The notes under the pieces were generated by a model. The model saw only the letters and a list, made by a program, of their open reading frames with translations. It was not told where the DNA came from and searched no databases. From Oscillospiraceae bacterium (GTDB lineage Bacteria; Bacillota_A; Clostridia; Oscillospirales; Oscillospiraceae), in assembly GCA_017540945.1 (NCBI GenBank), contig JAFYAB010000010.1:1-31016 (forward strand): 31,016 nucleotides of DNA, given 5' to 3'. The first letter of the stretch is position 1, and each line of letters starts with the position of its first letter. Made by a program: the position numbers and the translations under genes. Positions 30,247 to 31,016 of this stretch are shown one piece after another.

Positions 30247-30392
30247 GTGACAGGTGACAAGTGACAGGTGACAATTATGGAATGGTTCAAATTGCCATTT
30301 GAACGATGAAACAAAATGGAACAGCTTTCGATGCAAAGGTAGTCCTGTATTTCAGATTCCAACCTGATCACACAATAATTGTCACTTGTCAC
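30247..30392. repeat. Heptamer repeat locus, unit GTGACAG/GTGACAA, overlapping the ylxM stop
   Basis: Four units GTGACAG, GTGACAA, GTGACAG, GTGACAA (30247-30274) face two inverted units TTGTCAC (30379-30385, 30386-30392), with ATTAT mirrored just inside. The centre of about 100 bases has no gene. The right units encode the last residues and the stop of ylxM. Confidence 0.82.
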
Positions 30393-30732
30393 TTTGCCGC
30401 AGCGCCGCCGCTGCTTCCAGGAGGGCTTCCGCAGTTTCCCGCTGAATCAAAGCCTGCGGGGAAGCGGCCATTGCCTCCAGACGGGCGGCGATTGCCATGT
30501 CCCGGCGCTCTCTGGCCAGACAGCCTGTGACCTCTTCCAGCCGCAGGAGCTGGGCCTCGGCCCTGTTCACGGCGTCGTGGACGCCCTGGCGGCTGGTGCC
30601 CATCAGCTCGGCGATCTCCGCCAGCGTCAGGTCCTGGTTATAGTGAAGGTCGAAGCAATCCCGCTGTTTGTCGGTCAGCAGTTCCCCATAGACGTCAAAC
30701 AGCAGCGACATCGTCAGCTTGTCCGGCTTCAT
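30382..30732 (-). CDS. ylxM: YlxM-type helix-turn-helix protein (SRP-associated)
   Basis: The 116-residue protein is a sigma-70 region-4-like HTH: MKPDKLTMSLLFDVYGELLTDKQRDCFDLHYNQDLTLAEIAELMGTSRQGVHDAVNRAE (residues 1-59) is the standard YlxM wording. YlxM precedes ffh in Firmicutes and modulates SRP GTPase activity in studied cases. The C-terminal half is helical and alanine-rich. The ATG at 30732 has GGAGGG. The last residues SDK and the stop codon are made from GTGACAA heptamers, so the original C-terminus may have differed slightly. Promoter at 30776-30804. Confidence 0.94.
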   Translation of the reverse strand: MKPDKLTMSLLFDVYGELLTDKQRDCFDLHYNQDLTLAEIAELMGTSRQGVHDAVNRAEAQLLRLEEVTGCLARERRDMAIAARLEAMAASPQALIQRETAEALLEAAAALRQSDK

Positions 30733-30775
30733 GGGGCTCCCTCCTTGTCAAAGCTTTTCCATTGACAGCCTGCAC

Positions 30776-30804
30776 AGTATAGCATATTGGCCCCCGTTTG
30801 TCAA
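30776..30804 (-). promoter_or_regulatory. Sigma-A promoter of the ylxM-ffh-rpsP-khpA operon
   Basis: On the minus strand TTGACA (30799-30804), 17 bases, TATACT (30776-30781). It lies about 45 bases before the ylxM ATG. Confidence 0.9.
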
Positions 30805-30832
30805 GGGGAAAAATTTGACAGGCAAAACATTC

Positions 30833-30861
30833 TTTACAAGCTTGGAAAGAAATCGTATAAT
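30833..30861 (+). promoter_or_regulatory. Possible plus-strand promoter next to the transposase remnant
   Basis: TTTACA (30833-30838), 17 bases, TATAAT (30856-30861) point out of the window. No gene on the plus strand follows within the window, so this may be a chance match. Confidence 0.4.
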
Positions 30862-30969
30862 TCAAACAGAATCCCTCTCCACTCTCCGAAGAAGGTGATC
30901 CTGCGGCACTAATCCCTCAAGGTCCGTGAAAACGAATTGCTCTCGCTCGTTCCTGCGCCAGCCTTCCAT
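30862..30969 (-). pseudogene. 5' remnant of an IS1182-family transposase
   Basis: The 35-codon frame encodes an N-terminus with REQFVFTDLEGLVPQDHLLR, which I recognise as the start of IS1182-type transposases (full proteins ~450-550 residues). It has GGAGG before the ATG at 30969. After VERDSV the frame hits a stop, far short of any DDE catalytic residue, so only the beginning of the gene survives. The deletion point is about 30866. Confidence 0.72.
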
Positions 30970-30971
30970 AA

Positions 30972-31016
30972 CAAACACCCCCGTTTCCTCCATTATACAG
31001 GAAACAGGGGCGTTTG
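30972..31016. other. Inverted repeat upstream of the transposase remnant
   Basis: CAAACACCCCCGTTTCC (30972-30988) and GGAAACAGGGGCGTTTG (31000-31016) are inverted with two mismatches. The loop contains TATAAT on the minus strand (30992-30997), a probable transposase promoter. This is probably the leader region or end of the old IS, cut by the window edge. Confidence 0.6.

Noticed and set aside
30862..31016. Small RNA or SRP RNA gene behind the plus-strand promoter at 30833-30861
   Set aside because: The conserved SRP RNA core is absent and the region reads better as the minus-strand transposase remnant.
1..31016. tRNA and rRNA genes
   Set aside because: Scanning both strands showed no cloverleaf with a TTCGA-type T arm and no rRNA stretches.

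Overview
The window reads as chromosomal DNA of a GC-rich, spore-forming Firmicute, most like Oscillospiraceae (Flavonifractor/Oscillibacter-type). Support for this: the ylxM-ffh-rpsP-khpA and rimM-trmD gene order, spore-type peptidoglycan-binding proteins with a SpoIID-like domain, a C_GCAxxG_C_C protein, a DUF6483 protein, strong GGAGG ribosome-binding sites, and sigma-A promoters with 17-base spacers. Almost every gene after the first 750 bases lies on the minus strand; the exception is lgt. The genus is an inference.

Layout. 1-749: 3' part of an EF-G-like translation factor with a clear terminator. 1058-3903: minus-strand cluster (DUF6483, SPL-type radical SAM, two overlapping GNAT acetyltransferases, C_GCAxxG protein) behind one promoter. 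4373-5395: lgt on the plus strand, convergent with a coiled-coil protein (5451-5954) across a shared bidirectional terminator; then a degenerate CPBP-type membrane protein (6049-7056). 7179-9592: three-gene spore-wall or cortex-type cluster whose first gene has its Shine-Dalgarno inside a hairpin. 10071-11272: CaCA-type antiporter with a complete yybP-ykoY (manganese) riboswitch, terminator and promoter. 11455-14362: MATE transporter and HerA/YjgR-like ATPase operon. 14789-16822: metG. 17036-25041: a small membrane protein and a five-gene oligopeptide ABC transporter operon (oppA-B-C-D-F). 25376-27781: sirtuin, trmD, rimM and a small membrane protein. 28213-30732: khpA, rpsP, ffh, ylxM. The right edge holds the 5' remnant of an IS1182-like transposase.

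The most unusual coding feature is the Opp transporter. The OppC permease carries a complete seven-repeat RCC1-like beta-propeller between its first and second membrane segments, on the predicted extracellular face. The OppF ATPase carries a charged coiled-coil insertion of about 175 residues between the Walker A motif and the Q-loop. Both insertions are in one operon, together with a large lipoprotein binding protein.

The second theme is repeats. Six loci carry short arrays of 7-base units, each locus with a different unit; four have inverted arms, and two arrays supply the stop codons of neighbouring genes (rimM, ylxM). Two MITE-like elements of about 156-160 bases are present, one lodged within a heptamer locus. 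A GC-rich palindromic family ending in CGTAGGGGC is found between genes and, in frame, inside rimM and the metG linker, comparable in principle to the palindromic elements found inside Rickettsia genes.
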